From: CALAED01 sp937891035
GTDB lineage: Bacteria > Actinomycetota > Actinomycetes > Streptosporangiales > Streptosporangiaceae
Assembly: GCA_035642125.1 (NCBI GenBank)
Contig: DASQSZ010000328.1
Span: 1 to 64,000, forward strand
Direction of reading: 5' to 3'
DNA length: 64,000 nucleotides
Positions within the stretch are counted from its first letter, which is position 1; the number at the start of each line of letters is the position of its first letter. The notes under the pieces are model-generated. The model did no database searches. It saw only the letters and a program-made list of their open reading frames with translations, and was not told the origin of the DNA. The position numbers and the translations under genes are program-made. This document shows, piece by piece, positions 50,927 to 58,232 of the stretch.

Positions 50927-51676
50927 ATGCGAGCATTGGCGCGGCGGATCGCCCGCGACTTGGTCGAGCGCCGCAATCTCGATGCCTACCTGATCGTATT
51001 GGTGGCCCTGCTTGCAAGTCTCGCCTCGCTGGTGAGCAACTTTGTGCCCGAGAAGTTCAAGTGGAGCATTGCGCTTGCCGCGCTCGGCCTCCTGGTGTAT
51101 CGGCTCACCGTCCCCGACTCGGTGGACTTCACGGCCGACGACCTGCTCAACGACCGAACGGCCTTTGACGACGTGCCGCTGCCCGCCCGCCTTCGCGGCG
51201 CGCGAGAAGTATGGGTGTTCGCGCCGTCGGCCGTCCATCTGCTGTCGGAGTCCACCTGCCTGTTGCTGGGGAGCACCGTTCTGAACAGGCCCGACGGAGT
51301 GGTACGCGTTGTGGTCCTCGATCCGGCCAACCAAGCGGCGATCGAGATCGCTTCCCGCCAGCTGGACGATGCGCTCGAGTTCCCAACTCGCCGGCTTCCC
51401 GGATGCTTGGAGGACACGCTGTCACGGCTCGCGATGATCGCGAGCTGGCCTGTCAGCGGAAGCATCGAGTATCGGCGGATCGGCTACAACCCCGGCTTCA
51501 GCCTGTTCATCATCGATCCGTCGACCAGCACGGGCACCGTGATCGTCGAGTTCCACGGCATCAGGAACGACTCGCCGGCCGGAAGAATGCACATCGAGCT
51601 CACCAGAAAGAAAAGCGAACGATGGTACGCCTATTGGATAGCCCAATTTCACCAGATCTGGGAAGTATCTACCTAA
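50927..51676 (+). CDS. Two-helix membrane protein, possible PLD-like fold
   Basis: The product is 249 residues. Two membrane helices near the start (DAYLIVLVALLASLASLVSNFV and WSIALAALGLLVYRLTV) are followed by a soluble domain: EVWVFAPSAVHLLSESTCLLL, VVRVVVLDPANQAAIEIAS, and FSLFIIDPSTSTGTVIVEFHG. The strand-helix order recalls phospholipase-D-like effector domains, but I see no HKD motif, so catalysis is unproven. It follows fxsT by 91 bases and may form an operon with it. A membrane tether suits an output module of a sensing system. Confidence 0.65.
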   Translation: MRALARRIARDLVERRNLDAYLIVLVALLASLASLVSNFVPEKFKWSIALAALGLLVYRLTVPDSVDFTADDLLNDRTAFDDVPLPARLRGAREVWVFAPSAVHLLSESTCLLLGSTVLNRPDGVVRVVVLDPANQAAIEIASRQLDDALEFPTRRLPGCLEDTLSRLAMIASWPVSGSIEYRRIGYNPGFSLFIIDPSTSTGTVIVEFHGIRNDSPAGRMHIELTRKKSERWYAYWIAQFHQIWEVST

Positions 51677-51865
51677 TCTAACGCCGCTTCCGCGACCTGT
51701 GCCGCTCGAATATTGGGTGAGAACTCGGCCCGATAACGCTGCCATCAGCCGGCGTTACCGTGAAGGTGGGCCAGCTCCCTGCCCACGACCGTCGCGTGTG
51801 ACGACCGACCTTTCGCCCGCCCGGCGACCCCCGCGTATCAGCTCTTCTCGCGGCGCTCGGCAATC

Positions 51866-52885
51866 TTAGGCGAACTTCTTGCGTGCGAGAGCGGCGCCCT
51901 GTGCGAGCGCGGTGAGCTTTCCGTAGGCAACATCCCAAGGCATCGGCGCCATGCCGCAATTGGTGCCGGCGATGATCCGGTCGCGTGGCACGTATTTCAT
52001 CGCTTCGCCGATCACGGCCGCCACCTGCTCGGGCGTTTCCACCTCGTCGGTCGCGACATCGATCACGCCGACCTGAACATCCTTGCCGTCGAGGAGCCGC
52101 AACAGGCTCATCGGCACGCGCGAATTGCGGCACTCGACCGAGACTTGGTCGATGCGGCTTCGCGCCAGCGCCGGAAAGATCTCTTCATACTGGCGCCATT
52201 CGCCGCCGAGCGTCCCCTTCCAGTCGATATTGGCCTTGATGCCATAGCCATAGCAGATGTGAACCGCGGTGGTGCAGCCGACCCCCTCTATCGCGCGGTG
52301 CAGCGCCTCGATGCCCCAGTCCTTGACCGCCTCCATGTAGACGTTGAAGGCCGGCTCGTCGAACTGGATCACGTCGACGCCGTCGGCCGCGAGCGCGCGC
52401 GCCTCGGCGTTGAGCAGGCCGGCGAACGCCATCGCCATCTTCGCCCGGTCGCCGTAATGGGCGTCCGCCACGGTGTCGACAATGGTCATCGGGCCGGGAA
52501 GGGTGATCTTGAGCTTGCGCCTGGTGTGGGCGCGCGCGAGCCGCGCCTCGGTCGCATGCACGCGGCCCTTGAGCCGAAGCTCGCCGGTGACCTGCGGCAC
52601 CACCGCCTTGTAGCGGTCGGCGCGGATGCCGATCTCAACCTTGTGAGCGAAGTCGATGCCGTCGACGAACTCGACAAAGCCGTGCACGAAGTGCTGCCGC
52701 GACTGCTCGCCGTCGGTCACGATGTCGATGCCGCAGTCCTCCTGCAGCTTGAGGGCGAGCAGCGTAGCGTCGCACTTGGCTCTATCGAGCTCGGCGCCGG
52801 TGAGCCGCCAGGGCGCCCACAGGCGGTTCGGCTCCGCGAGCCAGGCGGGCTTCGGCAGGCTACCGGCAATACCGGTGTCGAACAT
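51866..52885 (-). CDS. MetE-like methyltransferase (short form)
   Basis: The product is about 339 residues, matching only the catalytic C-terminal half of cobalamin-independent methionine synthase. Blocks include DIVTDGEQSRQHFVHGF, LPGPMTIVDTV, VIQFDEPAFNVY, and the zinc ligands around VHICYGYG, VSVECRNSR and AGTNCGMAP. Such short 'methionine synthase II' proteins use simpler methyl donors than folate-triglutamate, or play other roles. ATG 52885 is chosen since GGAGG stands five bases before it; ATG 52900 has none. The protein resembles proteobacterial members more than typical actinobacterial ones, which could mean transfer. Confidence 0.82.
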   Translation of the reverse strand: MFDTGIAGSLPKPAWLAEPNRLWAPWRLTGAELDRAKCDATLLALKLQEDCGIDIVTDGEQSRQHFVHGFVEFVDGIDFAHKVEIGIRADRYKAVVPQVTGELRLKGRVHATEARLARAHTRRKLKITLPGPMTIVDTVADAHYGDRAKMAMAFAGLLNAEARALAADGVDVIQFDEPAFNVYMEAVKDWGIEALHRAIEGVGCTTAVHICYGYGIKANIDWKGTLGGEWRQYEEIFPALARSRIDQVSVECRNSRVPMSLLRLLDGKDVQVGVIDVATDEVETPEQVAAVIGEAMKYVPRDRIIAGTNCGMAPMPWDVAYGKLTALAQGAALARKKFA

Positions 52886-53031
52886 CGCGACCTCCGCCAT
52901 TTTTACTCAGCACAATACGCGTCAGTTCGGCTTCCAGCCATTGACCAAACCTGCTTCCTGAACCCGTCGTTGCCGTTCTTACGGAGTCGTGACGTCGGGG
53001 CGATCCGCGGCCGACTCGGCGGCGGGCGCTC

Positions 53032-53045
53032 TAACGTCGCAGGTA
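53032..53045 (+). promoter_or_regulatory. Leaderless promoter -10 for the epimerase
   Basis: TAACGT at 53032-53037 (TAnnnT) lies seven bases before the ATG, with no Shine-Dalgarno. This spacing is typical of a leaderless transcript in actinobacteria. Confidence 0.45.
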
Positions 53046-54097
53046 TGAGGGTTCTTGTGACCGGCGGGTCCGGGTTCATCGGGTCGCAGGTGGTGCGGGC
53101 ATTGCGGGCGCGGGGGCACGAGGCGGTGGTGATGGACGCGCTGTTGCCCTCAGCGCACGGCTCCGCCCGGGAGGACGCCCGGCCGGCGGCGGAGCTGATC
53201 CGCGCGGACGTTCGGGATCCGGCGGCCGTGGCGGCGGCGCTGCGCGGGGTCGACGCGGTCTGCCATCAGGCGGCCATGGTGGGGCTCGGCAGGGACTTCT
53301 CGGACGCGCCCGGCTATGTCGACTGCAATGACCTCGGAACGGCGGTGCTACTCGCGGCCATGGCCGCGGCCGGGGTCGGCGATCTCGTGCTGGCCGGGTC
53401 GATGGTGGTGTACGGGGAGGGCCGCTTCGACTGCCCGCGGCACGGTACGGTACGGCCCGGTCCTCGGCAGGTGAGTGACCTGGCGGCGGGGCTGTTCGAG
53501 CCCCGTTGTCCCGCGTGCGCGGGCGAGCTGCGGCCCGGGCTGGTGGACGAGGACGCGCGGGTGGATCCGCGCAATGTCTACGCGGCGACGAAGCTGGCCC
53601 AAGAGCACTTGGCGAGCGCCTGGGCCCGGGCGACCGGCGGGCGCGCGGTGGTCCTTCGCTACCACAACGTCTACGGGCCGGGCATGCCGCGGGATACGCC
53701 GTACGCAGGGGTGGCCTCCTTCTTCCGCTCGGCGCTGGAGCGCGGCGAGGCGCCACGGGTGTTCGAGGACGGACGGCAGCGTCGCGACTTCGTGCATGTA
53801 CGTGACATCGCGGCGGCCAACGTGACGGCGCTGGAGGCCGTCCGCGGGCGTGCGGACGGCGTGCTGAGCGCGTTCAACGCCGGCAGCGGCATCCCGCACA
53901 CGGTCGGCGAGATGGCCGCCGCGCTGGCCGCCGCGTACGGCGGCCCGGCGCCCGTGGTGACGGGCGAATACCGGCTGGGCGACATCCGGCACATCACCGC
54001 ATCCTCGGAGCGGGCGGCCACCGAGCTGGGCTGGCGTGCCGCGATCGGCTTCGGCGAGGGCATCGCCGAGTTCGCCCGCACCCCTCTGCGGGTGTGA
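53045..54097 (+). CDS. NAD-dependent sugar epimerase/dehydratase with Cys insert
   Basis: The product is 350 residues. The extended SDR fold starts MRVLVTGGSGFIGSQVVRAL. It has the catalytic Ser in LAGSMVVYGEG and the YxxxK pair in NVYAATKLAQEHL, then LRYHNVYGPGM and DFVHVRDIAAAN. Between these lies an insert holding DCPRHGTV and PRCPACAGEL, a likely zinc knuckle not found in standard GalE-like proteins. It probably modifies a nucleotide sugar. The glycosyltransferase and DUF2064 genes a little downstream suggest a shared cell-surface glycan role. Confidence 0.88.
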   Translation: MRVLVTGGSGFIGSQVVRALRARGHEAVVMDALLPSAHGSAREDARPAAELIRADVRDPAAVAAALRGVDAVCHQAAMVGLGRDFSDAPGYVDCNDLGTAVLLAAMAAAGVGDLVLAGSMVVYGEGRFDCPRHGTVRPGPRQVSDLAAGLFEPRCPACAGELRPGLVDEDARVDPRNVYAATKLAQEHLASAWARATGGRAVVLRYHNVYGPGMPRDTPYAGVASFFRSALERGEAPRVFEDGRQRRDFVHVRDIAAANVTALEAVRGRADGVLSAFNAGSGIPHTVGEMAAALAAAYGGPAPVVTGEYRLGDIRHITASSERAATELGWRAAIGFGEGIAEFARTPLRV

Positions 54098-54100
54098 CCG

Positions 54101-55204
54101 TCAACCGGTGGGGAGGGTGACCTCGAAGCGGCAGCCGCCGAGCACGTTCCGGACGACTGCGTGGCCGTTGTGGGCCTCGACGATGCCGCGGACGATGGCC
54201 AGGCCGAGCCCGCCGCCAGGCGGGGTGCGCGCCTGGCTGCCGCGCCAGCCGGTGTCGAAGACCCGGCCGATGTCCTCCTCGGGGATGCCGCCGCAGCCGT
54301 CGGTGACCGACAGGACGACGACGTCTTCCACCCGTTCGGCGGTCACGGCGACGGTGCCATCGGCCGGCGTGCTGCGGATCGCGTTGATCAGCAGGTTCCC
54401 GAGCGCACGGGTCATCTCCTTGCCGTCCACGTCCAGCGGGACGTCCTCAACGCCATCGCCCACCAGCCGTACACCGCATTCGCGGGCGAGCGGATCGGCG
54501 CCGGCGATCGCATCGGCCACCAGGTCGTACGCCGAGACGCGGGACCGGGCGAGGCTCAGTGCTCCGGACTGGATGCGCGACAGCTCGAACAAATCGCCGA
54601 CCATCATGTTGAGCCGGTCCACCTCAACGCGCATCTGGTGCAGGTAGCGCTGCGGGTCGGGGGCCACGCCGTCCTCCAACGCCTCGGACATGGCACGCAA
54701 CCCGGCAAGCGGAGTACGCAGATCATGGGAGATCCAAGCGACCAACTCGCGACGCGAGTTCTCCAGCGCGCGCTCGCGGGCGCGCGACTCGGTGAGCCTG
54801 GCGCTGGTCGTGGCGAGTTCGTGCGCGAGCTCGGCCAGCTCGGCGGTGGCCGCACCGCTGGGCGGGGCGAAACTTCCGGCATCGCCGAACGAGCGAGCGG
54901 CTCGGGTGAGTGCCCGGCTGCGGGCGACCACCCACCGGCCCAGCAGCAGCGCGACTGCCAAGGAGACCACGGCGGCCATCGCGGCGACCGTGGTCACGAC
55001 CCACAGATCATGGGTGGACAGGAACATCGCCCACGCGACGGCCAGCGTCCCCGCGAGCATCGCCACCACCGTGACGACGGCGACCACGACGAGCGACACC
55101 GCCACCGATCGCCGTCGCAGCAGCCACAGCGCGCCGGCCCCGACCAGGCCCGCACATCCGGCTCCGGCGAAGGCGTACCCGGCGATCAGCAGGAGGTCCT
55201 TCAC
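54101..55204 (-). CDS. Sensor histidine kinase
   Basis: The product is 367 residues. Three or four N-terminal membrane helices (LLIAGYAFAGAGCAGLVGAGALWLL and following) lead through a HAMP-like linker to the phospho-acceptor motif LVAWISHDLRTPLAGLRAM. The ATPase domain shows NLLINAIRSTP (N box), VTDGCGGIPEED (G1) and GGGLGLAIVRGIVEAHNG (G2). The sensing part is very short outside the membrane, so the signal is likely in the membrane. It overlaps the response regulator gene by four bases. Confidence 0.92.
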   Translation of the reverse strand: MKDLLLIAGYAFAGAGCAGLVGAGALWLLRRRSVAVSLVVVAVVTVVAMLAGTLAVAWAMFLSTHDLWVVTTVAAMAAVVSLAVALLLGRWVVARSRALTRAARSFGDAGSFAPPSGAATAELAELAHELATTSARLTESRARERALENSRRELVAWISHDLRTPLAGLRAMSEALEDGVAPDPQRYLHQMRVEVDRLNMMVGDLFELSRIQSGALSLARSRVSAYDLVADAIAGADPLARECGVRLVGDGVEDVPLDVDGKEMTRALGNLLINAIRSTPADGTVAVTAERVEDVVVLSVTDGCGGIPEEDIGRVFDTGWRGSQARTPPGGGLGLAIVRGIVEAHNGHAVVRNVLGGCRFEVTLPTG

Positions 55205-55989
55205 GCGTCCGCGTCCCGTCCGTCGCCGCCGGCCCCATCACCAGGGACGTCGAAGCGGTAACCGACCCCCCACACCGTCTGGATAAGGCGGGGCCGGGCC
55301 GGGTCGTCCTCGATCTTGGACCGCAGGCGACGAACGTGCACGGTTACCGTGGACAGGTCGCCGAAGTCCCAGCCCCAGACCTCCCGCATGAGCTCCTCGC
55401 GGTCGCAGGCGCGGCCGGGATGGCGCAGGAAATAGGTGAGCAGGTCGAACTCCCGCAACGTCAGCACCAGCTCGGCGCCGTCCTTGATCGCGCGGCGAGC
55501 GGCGTAATCGACGGTCAGACCGGCGGCGCTCAGCGGTCGCGCCGAGGAGGCTCCACCCGCCTGCCGGGCGCCGTCGTGGGCGTGGCTACGGCGCAGGACG
55601 GACTCTACCCGCAACACCAGCTCGCGCGGGCTGAACGGTTTGGTCACGTAGTCGTCCGCGCCCAGTTCCAGCCCGACGATTCGGTCGTCCTCGTCGCCGC
55701 GCGCCGTGAGCATGATGACGGGGACCTGGCTCTTGCCGCGCAGCGTCCGGCAGACTTCCAGGCCGTTCATGCCGGGCAGCATGAGGTCAAGCACGATCAG
55801 ATCCGGGGCCTGCTCGATCGCGCGTCGCAGCGCCGACGGCCCGTCCGCCGCGCGATCCACGACATAGCCGGCCCGGTCGAGATACCCGGCGACGACCTCA
55901 GCGACCGTTGGATCATCGTCCACGACCAGGATCCGGCCCCGCGGCTCGGTGGCGGGTCCGGGCGGCTTGGCAGAGGTCCGGTGCTGCAC
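55201..55989 (-). CDS. OmpR-type response regulator
   Basis: The product is about 262 residues. The receiver domain has ILVVDDDPTVAEV, the phospho-acceptor in LIVLDLMLPGMNG, MLTARG and YVTKPFSPREL. The C-terminal winged-helix DNA-binding domain reads LTLREFDLLTYFLRHPGRACDREELMREVWGWDF and VHVRRLRSKIEDDP. GTG 55989 is favoured because a family-like start follows it; an in-frame ATG at 56058 would add 23 residues unlike the family. It diverges from the glycosyltransferase gene and may control it. Confidence 0.9.
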   Translation of the reverse strand: MQHRTSAKPPGPATEPRGRILVVDDDPTVAEVVAGYLDRAGYVVDRAADGPSALRRAIEQAPDLIVLDLMLPGMNGLEVCRTLRGKSQVPVIMLTARGDEDDRIVGLELGADDYVTKPFSPRELVLRVESVLRRSHAHDGARQAGGASSARPLSAAGLTVDYAARRAIKDGAELVLTLREFDLLTYFLRHPGRACDREELMREVWGWDFGDLSTVTVHVRRLRSKIEDDPARPRLIQTVWGVGYRFDVPGDGAGGDGRDADA

Positions 55990-56088
55990 CCTTTCAGCCT
56001 CGCACGCAATGGTTGGTCCGGCTCCGGCCGGATCGCGATGTCCGCGTTTCGTAAGCATCAGGAGCCGTCACCGGCGAGGACCGCGACC

Positions 56089-56102
56089 TACCGTATACAA
56101 CG
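56089..56102 (+). promoter_or_regulatory. Leaderless promoter -10 for the glycosyltransferase
   Basis: TACCGT at 56089-56094 (TAnnnT) stands seven bases before GTG 56102, with no Shine-Dalgarno, the same layout as at the recombinase and epimerase genes. Confidence 0.45.
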
Positions 56103-56920
56103 TGATCGACTCCACCGAGCCGGAACCAGGCGTCCCAGTCGCCGATGTCGTGTTGCCTTGTCTCGACGAGGCCGGGGCGCTGCCCTGGGTGCTGGGGCGG
56201 ATTCCCGCCGGGTGGCGGGCCATCGTGGTCGACAACGGGTCCACCGACGGCTCCGCGGAGATCGCACACGCGCTCGGCGCTCGGGTGGTGACCGAGCCTC
56301 GCCGCGGGTTCGGCGCGGCCTGCCATGCCGGGCTGCTGGCGGCCGAGGCGGACTACGTATGCTTCTGCGACTGCGACGCCTCCCTCGATCCCGCGCTGCT
56401 GCCCGAGTTCGTCCGGGCGGTCGCGGCTGGTGAGACCGACCTGCTGCTCGGCCGCCGCCGGCCGCGCGGCCGGAACGCCTGGCCGCTGCACGCCCGTGTG
56501 GGCAACCGAGCCATCTCCATCCTGCTCCGGCGCCGTACCGGGCTGCGGCTGCGGGACCTCGGCCCGATGCGCGCCGCCCGTCGCGAGGCCCTGCTGGGCC
56601 TGCGGCTGACCGATCGGCGCAGCGGCTATCCGCTGCAGATGGCCGTCCGGGCGGCCGACGCGGGGTGGCGCGTCACCGAACGCGACGTTCCCTACTACCC
56701 CAGGACCGGCAAGTCCAAGGTCACCGGTACCTGGCGGGGCACCTGGCTGGCCATCCGCGACATGAAGACCGTCCTGGCCGAACCCGGCGAAGCGACTGTG
56801 GACATGCCGGCCAAGGGCAGCACGGCTCCCGCCGAGGCGGCCGGCGGACGCCTTGGATCGGGGGACGCGACCGTGGGTGCGGGGACTGCTCACGCGGATC
56901 GGGCTGGGGAGGAGCGGTGA
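56102..56920 (+). CDS. Family 2 glycosyltransferase
   Basis: The product is 272 residues. The GT-A fold has VADVVLPCLDEAGALPWVL, AIVVDNGSTDGSAEIA, RRGFGAACHAGLLAA and a DxD-type VCFCDCDASLDP, followed by DLLLGRRRPRGRNAWP and a loop RSGYPLQMAVRAADAGWRV. This matches dolichol-phosphate-mannose-synthase-like GT2 enzymes that act on lipid carriers. GTG 56102 fits a leaderless start. It overlaps the DUF2064 gene (GTGA); this pairing with an SDR epimerase nearby is common in actinobacteria. Confidence 0.9.
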   Translation: MIDSTEPEPGVPVADVVLPCLDEAGALPWVLGRIPAGWRAIVVDNGSTDGSAEIAHALGARVVTEPRRGFGAACHAGLLAAEADYVCFCDCDASLDPALLPEFVRAVAAGETDLLLGRRRPRGRNAWPLHARVGNRAISILLRRRTGLRLRDLGPMRAARREALLGLRLTDRRSGYPLQMAVRAADAGWRVTERDVPYYPRTGKSKVTGTWRGTWLAIRDMKTVLAEPGEATVDMPAKGSTAPAEAAGGRLGSGDATVGAGTAHADRAGEER

Positions 56921-57648
56921 CGACACTGCTCGTGATCGCCAAGGAGCCGCTGCCCGGACGGGTGAAGACGCGGCTGACGCCACCGTACTCGCCTGCCCAG
57001 GCGGCGCGACTCGCGGCGGCGGCGCTGGCCGACACCCTTCACGCGGTGCTGCGCTGTCCGGCGGAACGGCGGGTGCTTGTGCTGGAGGGCCGGCCGGGTG
57101 ACTGGCTGCCGCCGGGGATCGAGGTCGTCCCACAGTCCGAAGGTGGGTTGGACGAACGGCTCGCGGCGGCGTTCGAAGGGTGCGCCGGGCCCGCCGTCCT
57201 GGTCGGCATGGACACCCCCCAGCTCACCTCGGATCTGCTCGCGCCCGCTCTGGGGCCGGGCGCGTGGCGGGACCACGACGCGTGGCTGGGCCCCGCGGTG
57301 GACGGCGGGTTCTGGGCGCTGGGGATGGCCCGGCCCGATCCGGCTCTCGTCCGCGGCGTGCCGATGTCGACGCCGGCGACCGGGGCGGCGCAGCGCGAGC
57401 GACTCACTTCAACCGGGCTGTCCGTCGGCGACCTGCCCATGCTGCGCGACGTGGACACCGCCCATGACGCCCAACTGGTGGCGGCCGCGGCGCCGAGCAG
57501 CGGGTTCGCCGCCGTCCTGGCCGAGCTTGCCGCCGCCGGCCCGGCATCGAGGGGCGCCGGGCGGCGGCCGGCCGGTGGGGGCCGCGGCGAACTGGTGTCG
57601 CTCGCGGGCGTCGATGTGCGGCCTGCCCATGTGGCCGAAATGCGGTGA
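56917..57648 (+). CDS. DUF2064/TIGR04282 nucleotidyl- or glycosyltransferase-like
   Basis: The product is 243 residues. It shows LLVIAKEPLPGRVKTRLTPPYSP, the nucleotide-binding start of the TIGR04282 family, and VLVGMDTPQLTSDLL, AVDGGFWALGMARPD. Members are GT-A-fold proteins, one type being linked to arsenosugar biosynthesis; here no arsenic genes are seen, so that role is not supported. It is coupled to the GT2 gene before it and to a small membrane protein after it. Confidence 0.85.
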   Translation: MTTLLVIAKEPLPGRVKTRLTPPYSPAQAARLAAAALADTLHAVLRCPAERRVLVLEGRPGDWLPPGIEVVPQSEGGLDERLAAAFEGCAGPAVLVGMDTPQLTSDLLAPALGPGAWRDHDAWLGPAVDGGFWALGMARPDPALVRGVPMSTPATGAAQRERLTSTGLSVGDLPMLRDVDTAHDAQLVAAAAPSSGFAAVLAELAAAGPASRGAGRRPAGGGRGELVSLAGVDVRPAHVAEMR

Positions 57649-57848
57649 CGTGGTCGACCGTACGGTCGACCGTACGTACGAACCCTGCGGTGGGCACAAC
57701 GCTGGCGCTGGTTGCGGGGCTCACGGCCGTGCTGGTGCTGACCGTGCGGTTCGGCGGCTACCGCACCGACCCCGTGGGGCTGGCGTGGTGGTACGCGTTA
57801 GCCGTACTGACCGGCACGATCGTACGCCGGATCAGCGGAAGATCATGA
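57645..57848 (+). CDS. Small membrane protein, unknown
   Basis: The product is 67 residues from GTG 57645, which overlaps the DUF2064 stop. It has two hydrophobic stretches (GTTLALVAGLTAVLVLTVRF and WWYALAVLTGTIVRRI). Its first codons lie over a 20-base perfect palindrome (57652-57671). No family is recognised. It overlaps the end of the convergent small gene by six bases. Confidence 0.45.
   Translation: MTWSTVRSTVRTNPAVGTTLALVAGLTAVLVLTVRFGGYRTDPVGLAWWYALAVLTGTIVRRISGRS
57652..57671. repeat. 20-base perfect palindrome
   Basis: GGTCGACCGT followed by its reverse complement ACGGTCGACC. It lies in the start of the small membrane protein gene and encodes WSTVRST. It could be a protein-binding site or chance in GC-rich DNA. 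Confidence 0.6.
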
Positions 57849-58232
57849 CGGGGAGTCGGCGCCGGGGGCGAAGAAGCGCTGGGAGGAGTACTGGGCCCGC
57901 CAGCCGTCGGAAACCATCAAGTCGCCGCCCAGCTCGCTGCCGCCCAGCTCATACAGGTCCACATACGAGCCGTCCTCCCGGCGCCAGGCGAGCGGCAGGT
58001 CGTCGGCGTCCAGCGCGTTGACGAAGTAGAACAGCACCTCGTCAACGATCTCCGGGATCAGCGTCCGCACCGCCTGACGCGTCCGTTCATCGGCGAGCAG
58101 CTCGCGCCATCGATTGCCGCTGGCACCGCCCATGCGGCCGGCCGCGAGCGCGTCGCACGAGGCGATCGCCTGGTCGCGTACCAGCCGCATGAGCAGCTCG
58201 GCGAACTGGCGCAGATCGGCTTGGTCATCCAT
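57843..58232 (-). CDS. Likely immunity protein for the RHS toxin
   Basis: The product is 129 residues, acidic and mostly helical (DLRQFAELLMRLVRDQAIASCDAL, then VDEVLFYFVNALDADDLPLAW). I recognise no named Imm family. Its ATG at 58232 overlaps the toxin gene's TGA (TGATG). In polymorphic toxin systems the immunity gene stands right after the toxin tip, so the position is the main evidence. Confidence 0.6.
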   Translation of the reverse strand: MDDQADLRQFAELLMRLVRDQAIASCDALAAGRMGGASGNRWRELLADERTRQAVRTLIPEIVDEVLFYFVNALDADDLPLAWRREDGSYVDLYELGGSELGGDLMVSDGWRAQYSSQRFFAPGADSPS

